A stretch of DNA of 64,000 bases from Flavobacterium tagetis (GCF_016735615.1 NZ_JAERSF010000001.1:558001-622000), one strand, 5' to 3'. Positions 17,337 to 27,967 are shown, counted from the stretch's first letter. A program made the numbers and translations. Notes: a model not told the origin generated them from the letters alone.

Positions 17337-19124
17337 ATGAAAAGCGATTTACTTTCCAACATATACAATCCTGCCGATTTGCGTCTTTTAAAAGAAGAAC
17401 AGCTTGCTCAAGTTGCTCAAGAACTTCGTCAGTTTATTATTGATATCGTTTCTGTAAAAGAAGGGCATTTGGGAGCCAGCTTAGGCGTTGTAGAGCTTAC
17501 AATTGCTTTGCATTATGTTTTTAATACTCCTGATGATTTACTGGTTTGGGATGTTGGACACCAAGCTTACGGGCATAAAATACTGACCGAAAGAAGAGAA
17601 AGTTTTGATACCAACAGACAGATTGGAGGTATCTCTGGTTTCCCGAAAAGAAGCGAAAGCGTTTATGATACTTTTGGCGTTGGACATTCTTCTACTTCCA
17701 TTTCTGCAGCACTCGGAATGGCAATTGCTTCTAAACTAAAAGGTGATTTTGACAAAGAACATATTGCTGTAATCGGCGATGCTTCAATTGCAAGCGGAAT
17801 GGCGTTTGAAGGACTTAATCACGCTGGAGTTACAGATGCTAATATTTTGGTTATTCTAAACGATAATGCGATTGGAATTGATCCTAGTGTTGGCGCTTTA
17901 AAACAATATCTAACTTCAGTTAAGAACGGGAAAAATCCTCGACAAAATAATATTATTAAATCTTTGAATTTTGATTATTCAGGGCCAATAGACGGTCATG
18001 ATCTTCCTAAATTAATCAAAGAATTAAATCGTCTTAAAAAGATAAAAGGCCCTAAATTCCTTCACATTGTAACTACAAAAGGAAAAGGATTGCAGCAGGC
18101 CGAAGAAAATCAGGTGAAATATCATGCACCTGGAAAATTTGATGCTTCAACTGGAGAAATTCATTTAAAATCAGAAGAAAATCTTCCTCCAAAATATCAG
18201 GATGTTTTTGGTTTAACCATTTTAGATTTAGCCAAAAAGAATGAAAAAATAATCGGAATTACACCTGCAATGCCGTCTGGAAGTTCATTAAAATTTATGA
18301 TGGACGAATTACCAGATCGCGCTTTTGATGTTGGAATTGCAGAACAGCATGCTGTAACGCTTGCTGCGGGAATGGCCACTCAAGGAATGATTGTTTACTG
18401 CAATATTTATTCGACTTTTTTGCAGCGTGCTTACGATCAGGTAATTCATGATGTGGCGCTGCAAAATTTACCTGTAATCTTTTGTTTGGATCGCGCAGGA
18501 TTAGTTGGCGAAGATGGTGCAACGCATCATGGAGTTTTTGACATTGCATATTTGCGTTCGATTCCGAATATGATAATCTATGCTCCTTTAAACGAAATTG
18601 AACTGCAAAACATTTTGTATACGGTTCAATTAGGAATAGATCATCCTATCGCAATTCGATATCCAAGAGGTCGCGGAGTCTTGCCAAATTGGGAAGTAGA
18701 AAATTTCGGACATTACGAAAAAATAAATTGGGGCGAGGCAAAATATCTAAAAGATGGTACGAAAGTTGCTGTGCTATCGGCCGGAACAATTGGAAATAAT
18801 GTTATAGAAGCACTAAAAGAATCAACCAATTCTGAAGAGATTGCGCACTATAACTTTAGCTTTATTAAACCACTAGACTACAGCATATTAAATGCTGTTT
18901 TTTCAACTTTTGAAAAGATTATTACTATCGAAGACGGAGTTAAAAACGGCGGTTTTGGAAGCGCAGTTTTAGAGTTTGCAGCATCAAATAATTTCAAGAA
19001 TTCTATTGAAATATTAGGTGTTCCAGATGAATTTATCGAGCATGGAACAGTTAATCAACTGCAACAATTGTGTAAAATTGACGTTAAAAGTTTAATAAAT
19101 CTTTTTTCTAACGGTTCAAAATAA
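17337..19124 (+). CDS. dxs: 1-deoxy-D-xylulose-5-phosphate synthase
   Basis: Dxs condenses pyruvate with glyceraldehyde 3-phosphate, the first step of the MEP isoprenoid pathway, using thiamine diphosphate. The 595-residue protein shows the start of the TPP domain (KEGHLGASLGVVELTIALHY) and the GDASIASGMAFEGLNHAG...NDN motif that binds Mg-TPP. The pyrimidine domain (FDVGIAEQHAVTLAAGMA) contains the catalytic Glu, and a transketolase C-terminal domain follows. It is somewhat shorter than the E. coli enzyme (about 620), as is usual in Bacteroidota. It is followed by a DUF3078 gene on the same strand. Confidence 0.95.
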   Translation: MKSDLLSNIYNPADLRLLKEEQLAQVAQELRQFIIDIVSVKEGHLGASLGVVELTIALHYVFNTPDDLLVWDVGHQAYGHKILTERRESFDTNRQIGGISGFPKRSESVYDTFGVGHSSTSISAALGMAIASKLKGDFDKEHIAVIGDASIASGMAFEGLNHAGVTDANILVILNDNAIGIDPSVGALKQYLTSVKNGKNPRQNNIIKSLNFDYSGPIDGHDLPKLIKELNRLKKIKGPKFLHIVTTKGKGLQQAEENQVKYHAPGKFDASTGEIHLKSEENLPPKYQDVFGLTILDLAKKNEKIIGITPAMPSGSSLKFMMDELPDRAFDVGIAEQHAVTLAAGMATQGMIVYCNIYSTFLQRAYDQVIHDVALQNLPVIFCLDRAGLVGEDGATHHGVFDIAYLRSIPNMIIYAPLNEIELQNILYTVQLGIDHPIAIRYPRGRGVLPNWEVENFGHYEKINWGEAKYLKDGTKVAVLSAGTIGNNVIEALKESTNSEEIAHYNFSFIKPLDYSILNAVFSTFEKIITIEDGVKNGGFGSAVLEFAASNNFKNSIEILGVPDEFIEHGTVNQLQQLCKIDVKSLINLFSNGSK

Positions 19125-19157
19125 TTATTTTGCGACACCAAAAAAAAAAATTACCTA

Positions 19158-20159
19158 ATGAAATTATTGCGTTCTACCCTTTTGCTATTATTGCTTTTGT
19201 GTACTTCTAATAACTTTGCCCAGATTATACAAACAACTTTAAGCCCGAATCAAGCACTTAAACCGCCTTCTAACTGGTCAGAAAAAAACCAACTTGGTTT
19301 TGACCTTTCACAAATTGCTTTTGTCAACTGGAGTGCAGGGGGAACAAGTTCTATCTCAGGATTGTTTAAAGGAGAATTTTCTAGAACTTATATGAAAGGG
19401 AATCATAAATGGTTTAATGAACTTATTATGAAATATGGTCTAAATAAACAAGAAGATATTGAAACGAGAAAAACTGATGATGCGATTCAGTTCAACTCTA
19501 CTTATGGTTTTAGAAAAGACACCGCTTCAAATTGGTACTATTCAGCAAAGTTTAACTTCAATACGCAGTTTACCAACGGTTACAATTATCCTAATCGCGA
19601 CGTTCCTATTTCTAGACCATTTGCACCTGCATATGTATTTTTAGGAGCTGGAGCCGAGAATTCAAATAAGGAAAAGAACAGAACATTTTATTTCTCACCA
19701 ATTACATTAAAAACCACATTAGTATTAGATCAAAATTTAGCAAATCAAGGTTCTTTTGGTGTTAAAAAAGCCGTTTATGCGCCAGATCCACTAGATCCTA
19801 CACAACAGATATTAATTGAAGAAGGTCAAAAGGTAAAAACCGAATTTGGTATACTTTTAACGGCTTACTCGAAAAACGAAATTTATAAAAATGTTTTTTA
19901 TGAAAACAGACTAAGCTTATACACAGATTATTTAAATCGATTTGGAAATGTGGACATTGATTATGACACACGTTTAGACTTGGTTGTAAATGCTTATGTT
20001 AAAGCGAATGTTGGTGTTCATCTAATTTACGATGATGATATTAAAAATAAAGTAGATGTTATAGATCCGACCACAGGAGCAAAAAGCCAAGTTACAGAAG
20101 GACCAAAAATGCAACTAAGACAAGTTCTTGGAGTTGGTCTGGTTTACGCTTTCAAATAA
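19158..20159 (+). CDS. DUF3078 outer-membrane barrel protein
   Basis: The 333-residue exported protein has a signal peptide (LLLLLLLCTSNNFAQ). The body starts with the DUF3078 signature region (NWSEKNQLGFDLSQIAFVNW, then SAGGTSSISGL) and continues with alternating amphipathic strands typical of an outer-membrane barrel. It ends in an aromatic C-terminal strand (GLVYAFK). The function is unknown in the family. It lies 33 bases after dxs and is closed by a strong terminator, so it is probably co-transcribed with dxs. Confidence 0.8.
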   Translation: MKLLRSTLLLLLLLCTSNNFAQIIQTTLSPNQALKPPSNWSEKNQLGFDLSQIAFVNWSAGGTSSISGLFKGEFSRTYMKGNHKWFNELIMKYGLNKQEDIETRKTDDAIQFNSTYGFRKDTASNWYYSAKFNFNTQFTNGYNYPNRDVPISRPFAPAYVFLGAGAENSNKEKNRTFYFSPITLKTTLVLDQNLANQGSFGVKKAVYAPDPLDPTQQILIEEGQKVKTEFGILLTAYSKNEIYKNVFYENRLSLYTDYLNRFGNVDIDYDTRLDLVVNAYVKANVGVHLIYDDDIKNKVDVIDPTTGAKSQVTEGPKMQLRQVLGVGLVYAFK

Positions 20160-20170
20160 AATACAGCAAT

Positions 20171-20209
20171 AAAAAATGCCTCTTTCAATTTGATAAGAGG
20201 CATTTTTTT
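20171..20209. terminator. Bidirectional terminator between the DUF3078 gene and dgt
   Basis: A perfect 14-bp stem (AAAAAATGCCTCTT / AAGAGGCATTTTTT) lies between convergent genes and has T-runs on both strands. Confidence 0.9.
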
Positions 20210-20236
20210 ATGTCTTTTATTTCAAACAAAAACTGT

Positions 20237-21583
20237 TTATCGCTTTTTCTGTCCCTGAATTGTTTCATACAATTCAAGAGCGTTTCCGTCTGTCAAAAGC
20301 GAAACGTAGTGGCAGATATGCAATAAACGTTCGTATAAATTAGTTTTGTCTAAATGATGTTTTTCTGGCAACATTTTTAAAATCAATTTATCATAGTTTG
20401 AAGCTGTTCCTTCATATTTATTATTGAATGCTGTAATAAACTTATCCAGTAATGTTTGAATGATTTGATAGCCTACAATTTCTTTTTCTATGACTTCTCG
20501 GCTTTGGTAGATTTTATCAACACTTAATTTGATAATATCATTCATTTGTGCTTTGTATTTGCTTTTGTCTGTTAAAGCATATGGAAAGTTACCTGCCAAA
20601 ATTGCTTCTTCATTTTCAACAAAAACATTTACAGCATCATTAATTAATGTGCCAATTGCTAATGCCCTCAAATAACTGATACGATCTTCTTTTGTAGTTA
20701 ACGACTTGTATTTAGAAACTCCAATATTGTCTTTTACCAGATTAATCAAGTATTCTAAAGCAAAATCTTCAGAAACCAAACCTAAATTGATTCCGTCTTC
20801 AAAGTCGATAATTGTGTAGCAAATATCATCTGCAGCTTCAACTAAATACGCTAAAGGGTGTCTTTCGAAACCAATATCATCTCCAGATTTATTGGCAATC
20901 ATGCCCATATCTTTGGCTACTTCTTCAAAAAATAATTTATCAGATTGAAAGAATCCATATTTTTTATCGGCGATATTATTTGTTGGTTTCTTAGGAAGGC
21001 TTTCTTTTGGATATTTCATAAACGCTCCCAAAGTTGCATACGAAATACGAAGCCCGCCTTCAATTCCTGGACGGCTTGCCGTAAGAACTGAAAATCCGTT
21101 AGCATTTCCTTCAAAATCAATTAAATCTTGCCATTGTTTATCTGTAAGCTGGTTTCTGTATTTCTGCCCGTTTCCGATAGAAAAATATTCTCCAATTGCT
21201 TTTTCACCAGAATGCCCAAAAGGCGGATTTCCGATATCATGAGCTAAAGAAGCGGCAGCTACAATTGCACCGAAATCATTCATATGGTAACCGTGTATTT
21301 CTTTCAGATAAGGATATTTCTCTATAATTTTTTTTCCAACCAAACGCCCAAGCGAACGCCCGACAACTGAAACTTCCAAACTATGCGTTAAACGCGTATG
21401 TACGAAATCGGTTTTAGAAAGCGGAATAACCTGTGTTTTATCTTGTAAACTTCTAAAAGCAGATGAGAATATAATTCGGTCATAATCTACCTCAAATCCT
21501 AAACGAGTATCATCTTGTTCTACACGTAATCTTTTGCTTGTATCTCCCTGACGTTTTAATGATAAAAGTTGCTCCCAGTTCAT
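20237..21583 (-). CDS. dgt: Deoxyguanosine triphosphate triphosphohydrolase
   Basis: This HD-superfamily dNTPase releases triphosphate from dGTP or other dNTPs. The 448-residue protein has the metal ligands in THSLEVS and AHDIGNPPFGHSGE and a further Asp in EAADDICYTIIDFEDG. The N-terminal RLRVEQDDTRLGFEVDYDRI segment is typical of the family. The start is ATG. An intergenic patch of TTTTAGATT words lies upstream (about 21590-21620). Confidence 0.9.
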   Translation of the reverse strand: MNWEQLLSLKRQGDTSKRLRVEQDDTRLGFEVDYDRIIFSSAFRSLQDKTQVIPLSKTDFVHTRLTHSLEVSVVGRSLGRLVGKKIIEKYPYLKEIHGYHMNDFGAIVAAASLAHDIGNPPFGHSGEKAIGEYFSIGNGQKYRNQLTDKQWQDLIDFEGNANGFSVLTASRPGIEGGLRISYATLGAFMKYPKESLPKKPTNNIADKKYGFFQSDKLFFEEVAKDMGMIANKSGDDIGFERHPLAYLVEAADDICYTIIDFEDGINLGLVSEDFALEYLINLVKDNIGVSKYKSLTTKEDRISYLRALAIGTLINDAVNVFVENEEAILAGNFPYALTDKSKYKAQMNDIIKLSVDKIYQSREVIEKEIVGYQIIQTLLDKFITAFNNKYEGTASNYDKLILKMLPEKHHLDKTNLYERLLHICHYVSLLTDGNALELYETIQGQKKR

Positions 21584-21721
21584 TGTTGAATTTTAGATTT
21601 TAGATTGATGATTTTAGATTAATCATCTGGACTCCAAAAATACGTTTTATTTAGGATTTCATTCAACAAAATATACTATTTAAAAGACAAGACCCAAGGC
21701 GTTCAGATTAAGCACAATTTT

Positions 21722-22507
21722 CTACTTCAGTATTACATTTTTGAAGTATTTTTTGAAAATAGCCAATGCTTCCTGCTTGCTTTCTGGAGTTGGTGGTGCA
21801 GTATCTTTTAGCGAATACGGCATTTTCAAGAGTTCCCATTTTTGGGACCCCAGCTGATGAAACGGTATAATTTCTACTCGTTCAACTGTTTTATAATTGG
21901 CAAAATACTGTCCCCATTCTTCCAAATACTGTGACTGGTCTGTCCATCCCGGAACTAGCACATATCGCAACCACATAGGTTTTCCTGTAGATTCTCTGTA
22001 AGCAGCCACTTCTAGTGTATTCTTATTGGTCAAACCTGTCAGCTGATGATGTATCGAATCATTGATATGCTTTACATCCAGCAATAAAATATCGGTGGCA
22101 TCAAAAAGTTCATGGGCTTCTCGATTATTCAACCTTCCATTTGTATCGAGACAAGTCGTAATTCCTTCTTCGTGCAAACGTTTAAAAAAATGAAGCAACT
22201 TGGTTCGCTGCAATAATGGTTCGCCTCCTGATACAGTGACACCACCTGTTTTTCCGAAATAACTTTTTTGACGAATTGCCCTTTTTACCAACTCTTCTAT
22301 TTCGACCAAAGAACCTCCCTTGACATCTAACGTATCTGGATTCTGGCAATACAAACATCTAAACTGGCATCCTTGCACAAAAACTACCATTCTGATTCCT
22401 GGTCCATCATGAGTACCAAAAGTCTCAAGAGAATGTATTCTTAAATGGTTCGGATCGTCTATGTTTAATTTAACCGCCTCAATATCTTGCAATGGAAAAT
22501 ACATCAT
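21722..22507 (-). CDS. pflA: Pyruvate formate-lyase activating enzyme (radical SAM)
   Basis: This enzyme installs the glycyl radical on pyruvate formate-lyase. The 261-residue protein has the radical-SAM cluster motif C-X3-C-X2-C (CQFRCLYC, Cys47, 51 and 54) and the SAM-binding VSGGEPLLQ. The glycine-rich FGTHDGPGIRMVVFVQG upstream is characteristic of PflA. It follows pflB after 67 bases in the same direction. There is no second Fe-S domain, so it is PFL-type rather than a glycerol dehydratase activase. Confidence 0.92.
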   Translation of the reverse strand: MMYFPLQDIEAVKLNIDDPNHLRIHSLETFGTHDGPGIRMVVFVQGCQFRCLYCQNPDTLDVKGGSLVEIEELVKRAIRQKSYFGKTGGVTVSGGEPLLQRTKLLHFFKRLHEEGITTCLDTNGRLNNREAHELFDATDILLLDVKHINDSIHHQLTGLTNKNTLEVAAYRESTGKPMWLRYVLVPGWTDQSQYLEEWGQYFANYKTVERVEIIPFHQLGSQKWELLKMPYSLKDTAPPTPESKQEALAIFKKYFKNVILK

Positions 22508-22574
22508 ATCTGAATAAAATTTGAAAGGCTGGCCTAACTAAAGCCAGCCTTTATTGCTCTTAAAAAATTTAAAA

Positions 22575-24809
22575 TCACATAGCTTCATGGAAGGTACGAG
22601 CAATAACTTCCAGTTGATGGGCTCTTGATAATCTTGTAAAGTTTACTGCATATCCTGAGACTCTAATTGTAAGCTGAGGATGTTTTTCTGGATGATTGTA
22701 TGCATCTTTCAGTGTCTCACGATTCAATACATTTACATTTAAGTGATGCGCCATCTGTGCAAAATATCCATCTAACACATTTACTAAATTGGAAGCCTGT
22801 TCTTCTTTATTATCTCCTAATGATTTCGGAATCATAGAAAATGTATTCGAAATTCCGTCTTGAGCATCTTTATATTCCAGTTTTGCAACAGAATTTAAAG
22901 AAGCAATTGCCCCACTATTATCACGTCCGTGCATTGGATTTGCACCTGGAGCAAAAGATTCGCCATCTTTACGCCCATCTGGAGTTGCTCCAGTATTTGT
23001 TCCATACATTACGTTTGATGTAATTGTTAATAACGAAAGTGTTGGAGTTGCATTTTTATATGCGTTATGTTTTCTAAGTTCTGTAATAAAGAAAGAAGTC
23101 ACTTCTTTAGCAATTGTGTCTACTCTGTCATCATCGTTTCCAAATTTAGGATAATCACCTTCTATATTAAAATCTACAGTCAGTCCGTTTTCATCTCTTA
23201 CAGGTTTTACTTTTGCATATTTTATTGCTGATAATGAATCGGCAATAATAGAAATTCCAGCAGCTCCGTAAGCTATATCAACATGAGGATCTGAATCGAT
23301 TAGTGCCATTTGAGCTCTCTCATAATAATACTTATCATGCATGTAGTGAATAATATACATTGATTTCGCATAAACTCTTGCCAACTCTTTCATTGTATTT
23401 TTAAAAGCATCATATACAATATCATAGTCTAATACTTCATCATTAATAAACGGAATATCTTTCATGATTAAGGTACCTCCTTTTTCTTCTCTTCCTCCGT
23501 TTAAAGCAATTAATAATGCTTTAGGCAAGTTGGCACGCGCACCAAAATGCTGAATTGATTTACCAATTTCCTGATGAGAAACGCAACAGGCAATTCCGTA
23601 ATCATCAGAACCGCGGTTTGTTCTCATTAAATCATCATTTTCATATTGAATTGATGATGTGTCAATTGAAACTTCGGCACAGAAATTTTTAAACCCCTCT
23701 GGAAGATCTTCTGACCAAAATACTGTCAAATTAGGTTCTGGTGATGCTCCCAAATTATATAATGTCTGAAGAAATCTGAAGGATGTTTTTGTAACTTTTG
23801 TTCTTCCATCATTAAACATTCCCCCTATACATTCTGTTACCCAAGTCGGATCTCCTCCAAAGATTTCATCATACGCTCCAGGTCTTAAATGACGAACCAT
23901 TCGTAGTTTCATTACAAATTGATCTACTAGTTCTTGCGCTTCATCTTCTGTAATCAATCCCAGTTCTAGGTCTCTTTGTATATAAATATCTAGGAACGAA
24001 GATACATTACCCAATGACATTGCTGCTCCGTCCTGCTCTTTAACAGCTGCTAAATAGGCAAAATAAACCCATTGCACCGCTTCTTTTGCATTTTGTGCAG
24101 GATGAGAAATATCAAAACCATAATCTTCTGCCATTACAAGCATATCTTTTAAAGCACTAATTTGAGCCGAAATTTCTTCACGAAGACGGACTTTGTGCTC
24201 TGTCATTTCACCATCAATCTTAGCGTAGTCTTCTCTCTTAAAAGCAATAAGCTGATTTACACCATACAAAGCCATACGACGGAAATCTCCAATGATACGA
24301 CCACGGGCATAATTATCAGGAAGACCGGTTAAAATATGTTTAGAACGATAATCTCTAATTTCTTTATCGTATGCGTCAAAAACTTTTTCGTTATGGTTTT
24401 TAGCATAATTAAAGATATCCAATACACGATCTGACACTTGCAATCCCCTTTCTTTTACCGCAGACTCTACAAGTTTAATACCGCCAAAAGGTTTCATGGC
24501 ACGTTTTAGCAATTGATCGGTTTGTAACCCTACAATTACTTCATCTTCTTTATTGATATAACCTGGTTGAAATGCATTAATGCTTGAAATGGTTTCTACA
24601 TCTATTGCCAAACATCCGTTATTAGCTCTTTCTTGCAATAATGTTTTTTTACAGATATCCCATAAATTGGCTGTTTTTGATGAAGGTCCACATAAAAAAG
24701 AGGAATCTCCGTCATAAGGAGTAATATTTCTAATTACAAAATCCTGAACATTTACTGATGTTTCCCATTTGCCAGGTACAAATTCAATTTTTTCGACACT
24801 TGCTTTCAT
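22575..24809 (-). CDS. pflB: Formate C-acetyltransferase (pyruvate formate-lyase)
   Basis: PflB splits pyruvate with CoA into acetyl-CoA and formate under oxygen-free conditions. The 744-residue glycyl-radical enzyme keeps the adjacent catalytic cysteines (GIACCVSHQ, Cys408/409) and the radical Gly in RVSGYAVNF (about Gly719), so it should be active. pflA is directly downstream. No formate channel, phosphotransacetylase or acetate kinase gene is within the window. An FNR-like box lies 62-75 bases upstream, which would suit anaerobic induction. This hints at a fermentative or microaerobic mode in an organism usually regarded as aerobic. Confidence 0.94.
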   Translation of the reverse strand: MKASVEKIEFVPGKWETSVNVQDFVIRNITPYDGDSSFLCGPSSKTANLWDICKKTLLQERANNGCLAIDVETISSINAFQPGYINKEDEVIVGLQTDQLLKRAMKPFGGIKLVESAVKERGLQVSDRVLDIFNYAKNHNEKVFDAYDKEIRDYRSKHILTGLPDNYARGRIIGDFRRMALYGVNQLIAFKREDYAKIDGEMTEHKVRLREEISAQISALKDMLVMAEDYGFDISHPAQNAKEAVQWVYFAYLAAVKEQDGAAMSLGNVSSFLDIYIQRDLELGLITEDEAQELVDQFVMKLRMVRHLRPGAYDEIFGGDPTWVTECIGGMFNDGRTKVTKTSFRFLQTLYNLGASPEPNLTVFWSEDLPEGFKNFCAEVSIDTSSIQYENDDLMRTNRGSDDYGIACCVSHQEIGKSIQHFGARANLPKALLIALNGGREEKGGTLIMKDIPFINDEVLDYDIVYDAFKNTMKELARVYAKSMYIIHYMHDKYYYERAQMALIDSDPHVDIAYGAAGISIIADSLSAIKYAKVKPVRDENGLTVDFNIEGDYPKFGNDDDRVDTIAKEVTSFFITELRKHNAYKNATPTLSLLTITSNVMYGTNTGATPDGRKDGESFAPGANPMHGRDNSGAIASLNSVAKLEYKDAQDGISNTFSMIPKSLGDNKEEQASNLVNVLDGYFAQMAHHLNVNVLNRETLKDAYNHPEKHPQLTIRVSGYAVNFTRLSRAHQLEVIARTFHEAM

Positions 24810-24870
24810 AACTCAATTGATATTAATAGATTTATCATATCAAATTTCGATATTACTGCAATCAAAAAAC

Positions 24871-24884
24871 ATGATAATAATCAA
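24871..24884 (-). promoter_or_regulatory. FNR/CRP-type operator upstream of pflB
   Basis: Read on the minus strand the site is TTGATTATTATCAT. It differs from the FNR consensus TTGAT-N4-ATCAA at one position. It is centred about 68 bases before the pflB ATG, where a class II site would sit for a leader of roughly 25-30 bases. No matching -7 element was found, and the regulator gene is not in this window. Confidence 0.5.
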
Positions 24885-25000
24885 CATAACACGTTAATTT
24901 ACTGAAAATTACGAAAACGTTATCGATAAATAAGCCTGTCTTTTGTCAATAAATAAAAAAAAGATGCTTCAGAAAAATACAAAAGCATTTTATACAAAAA

Positions 25001-25462
25001 TTAAAACTCTAAAGCTGTACTATGTTTGATTTCTCCCATTACAAAAATGCTATTGGTATTTCCGATGTTTTCTATCGTTGATAATTTATTCATTACAAAA
25101 TCTTGATAACTAGCCATATCCTGCACCAAAATCTTCAGCATAAAATCATAATCTCCTGCTATATTATAACATTCTATAATTTCAGGAAGCGCCACAATAT
25201 CTTTCACAAAATTGCTTCCGACATTTTTTGCGTGTTCTTTTAAACGGACATTACAAAAAACAGTCATGCCGCGGTTCATTTTTTGTTTGTCTAAAAGCGC
25301 TACATATTTGGTAATATAGCCATCTCTCTCTAATCTTTTAATTCTTTCATAAACGGGAGTAACCGTCAAGAATAATTTACTAGCAAGGTCTTTTGTGTTG
25401 ATATTGCAATCTTCTTGAAGGTATTTCAAGATCAATAAATCGGTTTTATCTAAATTTTCCAT
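25001..25462 (-). CDS. Lrp/AsnC family transcriptional regulator
   Basis: The 153-residue regulator has an N-terminal winged helix-turn-helix (residues about 5-60: DKTDLLILKYLQEDCNINTK, then LTVTPVYERIKRLERDGYI) and a C-terminal RAM effector domain (GDYDFMLKILVQDM). Such proteins respond to amino acids. It is divergent from metE across 157 bases, so it may control metE and itself. That is an inference from position only. The ligand is unknown. Confidence 0.88.
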   Translation of the reverse strand: MENLDKTDLLILKYLQEDCNINTKDLASKLFLTVTPVYERIKRLERDGYITKYVALLDKQKMNRGMTVFCNVRLKEHAKNVGSNFVKDIVALPEIIECYNIAGDYDFMLKILVQDMASYQDFVMNKLSTIENIGNTNSIFVMGEIKHSTALEF

Positions 25463-25586
25463 AGTTTTTTTTACGGCTAGAAGCTCATTTTAAACAATTT
25501 CAAAGTAATTAAATCTTTAAAAATCTATTTTAAAAATACATTTTACTAAAATAAACCTCAAATATAAGTTATAAAAACCAAGAACG

Positions 25587-25594
25587 TAAATTTG
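25587..25594 (+). promoter_or_regulatory. -7 element of the metE promoter
   Basis: TAAATTTG fits TAnnTTTG and lies 25 bases before the metE ATG. No SAM or cobalamin riboswitch fits in the 157-base intergenic region, so metE is not under the riboswitch control seen for metH and metX. Confidence 0.5.
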
Positions 25595-25619
25595 CTCAGT
25601 AAAAAATACTGAATCAAAA

Positions 25620-27941
25620 ATGAAAACAAACAACTTAGGTTACCCAAGAATTGGCAGCAACAGAGAACTGAAAAAAGCCAGCGAATTGTATTGGGCGGGA
25701 AAAATTTCGGCAGACGAACTTTTAGATGCTGGAAAAGAAATCCGTCTTAAAAACTGGAAATTACAAGCCGAAGCAGGAGTTGATTTAATTCCTTCTAATG
25801 ATTTTTCTTTTTATGATCAAGTTTTAGATTTGACTTTAACTCTTGGAGCAATTCCAGCACGATATCACGAATTGGCAAAAAGCAATTCGTCTCTAGACCT
25901 GTATTTTGCAATGGCAAGAGGGTCTCAAAAAGACGGACAAGATGTTGTGGCAATGGAAATGACAAAGTGGTTCGACACCAATTATCATTACATTGTTCCT
26001 GAATTCACAAAGAATCAAAAGTTTGAATTGTTTTCTGAAAAAATAATCAATGAATTTAAAGAAGCAAACGCTGCAGGAATCAAAACAAAACCTGTTTTAA
26101 TTGGACCTGTTTCTTATCTTTTATTAGGAAAAGAAAAAGAGGAAGGTTTTAACCGAATTGATCTTCTTGATAACTTACTTCCTGTTTATTTCGAAATTCT
26201 TGAAAAACTGCAAGCCGAAAATGCCGAATACATTCAACTAGATGAACCTTTCTTGGCTTTAAATTTAACTGATAAAGAAAGAAACGCTTTTACGAAAGTG
26301 TACAATGAAATCAACAATCGTTTTCCTAAGCTTAAAATCGTTTTAGCGAATTATTTCGATTGTTTTGGAGAGAATTTAGAAACTGCTTTGGCTTTGCCTG
26401 TTGATACTTTCCATTTAGATTTAGTTCGTTGTCCACTTCAATTGAATGATATTTTAGATTCAGGAAAATTAGCCCAAAATGCAAATCTTTCTCTTGGAGT
26501 TGTTGACGGAAGAAACATCTGGAAAAATGACTTTAAAAAGTCTTTAGAATTAATCAAAAAAGCTACAGATGCTTTAGGCGAAAATAGAGTTTTAATAGCT
26601 CCTTCTTGTTCACTAATTCACAGTCCTTGCGATTTGGATTTAGAAACAAATGATCAAACTTTAACACCAGAAATCAAACAATGGCTGGCTTTTGCTAAAC
26701 AGAAAATCAGCGAAATTGTTCTTTTAAAACAATTTGCTTCTAATGAAGTGAACACTAAAAACTCTTCCGATTACAAAGAAAATGTTTTGGCAAATGAGAA
26801 CCGAAAAACTTCAAAATTAATACATAATAACGAAGTTAAAGAGCGTGTAGCTGGAATTACAGTTTCAGACGATAAACGCAAAAGTGTTTTTCCATCAAGA
26901 AGAAAAAGCCAGATTGAAGCTTTAAAACTGCCATTATTTCCAACTACAACAATTGGATCTTTTCCTCAAACAGCAGAAGTGAGAAGCTGGAGAGCAAAAT
27001 TTAAAAAAGGTGAATTAACGGCTCAGGAATACAATGATTTAATCGAAAAAGAAACCGAGGCAACCATTCGTTTTCAGGAAGAAACAGGAATCGATGTTTT
27101 AGTTCATGGCGAGTTTGAACGTAACGATATGGTGGAGTATTTTGGAGAACAATTATCAGGATTTACTTTTACAAAAAATGGCTGGGTTCAGAGTTACGGA
27201 AGCCGCTGCGTAAAACCTCCAGTTATTTATGGCGATGTTTCTCGCCCAAACCCGATGACTGTAAAATGGTCACAATACGCACAATCTTTAACTCTAAAAT
27301 GGGTAAAAGGAATGCTTACTGGACCTGTAACAATTCTACAATGGTCTTTTGTACGAAACGATCAGCCTCGTTCTGAAACTTGTACACAAATCGCTTTGGC
27401 TATTCGCGATGAAGTGGTTGATTTAGAAAAAGCTGGAATCAAAATCATCCAGATCGATGAGCCGGCCATTCGCGAAGGTCTTCCGTTAAGAAAAGAAGAA
27501 TGGGCAAAATATTTAGATTGGGCAGTTCGCGCTTTCAGAATTTCTGCAAGCGGCGTAAACGACGATACGCAAATTCATACACACATGTGTTATAGCGAGT
27601 TCAACGATATCATTCAGAATATTGCCGATATGGACGCAGACGTTATTACAATTGAATGTTCGCGCTCGCAAATGGAACTTTTAGATGCTTTTGCCAACTT
27701 TAAATATCCAAACGAAATTGGACCTGGAGTTTACGATATTCACTCTCCGCGAGTGCCTTCAAGAACAGAAATGGTTCGTTTACTAGAAAAAGCTTCAAAT
27801 GTAATTCCGGTAGACCAGCTTTGGGTAAATCCAGATTGCGGTTTAAAAACCCGTCATTGGGACGAAACCAAAAAAGCACTGATTGAAATGGTTGCCGCAG
27901 CTCAAGAAATGAGAACAGCTGTAGAAAATCCTGTGACTTAA
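25620..27941 (+). CDS. metE: Cobalamin-independent methionine synthase
   Basis: MetE moves a methyl group from 5-methyl-tetrahydrofolate triglutamate to homocysteine. The 773-residue protein has the duplicated barrel: an N-terminal domain (NLGYPRIGSNRELKKA) and a catalytic C-terminal domain starting at about residue 430 (PTTTIGSFPQT). The zinc ligands lie in HTHMCYSEF, in ITIECSRS and in NPDCGLKTR, and all are intact. It coexists with a B12-dependent MetH elsewhere in the window. It is single-gene and divergent from an Lrp regulator. Confidence 0.96.
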   Translation: MKTNNLGYPRIGSNRELKKASELYWAGKISADELLDAGKEIRLKNWKLQAEAGVDLIPSNDFSFYDQVLDLTLTLGAIPARYHELAKSNSSLDLYFAMARGSQKDGQDVVAMEMTKWFDTNYHYIVPEFTKNQKFELFSEKIINEFKEANAAGIKTKPVLIGPVSYLLLGKEKEEGFNRIDLLDNLLPVYFEILEKLQAENAEYIQLDEPFLALNLTDKERNAFTKVYNEINNRFPKLKIVLANYFDCFGENLETALALPVDTFHLDLVRCPLQLNDILDSGKLAQNANLSLGVVDGRNIWKNDFKKSLELIKKATDALGENRVLIAPSCSLIHSPCDLDLETNDQTLTPEIKQWLAFAKQKISEIVLLKQFASNEVNTKNSSDYKENVLANENRKTSKLIHNNEVKERVAGITVSDDKRKSVFPSRRKSQIEALKLPLFPTTTIGSFPQTAEVRSWRAKFKKGELTAQEYNDLIEKETEATIRFQEETGIDVLVHGEFERNDMVEYFGEQLSGFTFTKNGWVQSYGSRCVKPPVIYGDVSRPNPMTVKWSQYAQSLTLKWVKGMLTGPVTILQWSFVRNDQPRSETCTQIALAIRDEVVDLEKAGIKIIQIDEPAIREGLPLRKEEWAKYLDWAVRAFRISASGVNDDTQIHTHMCYSEFNDIIQNIADMDADVITIECSRSQMELLDAFANFKYPNEIGPGVYDIHSPRVPSRTEMVRLLEKASNVIPVDQLWVNPDCGLKTRHWDETKKALIEMVAAAQEMRTAVENPVT

Positions 27942-27967
27942 TACCTTTAAATAGTTTTTGTTTTTTT

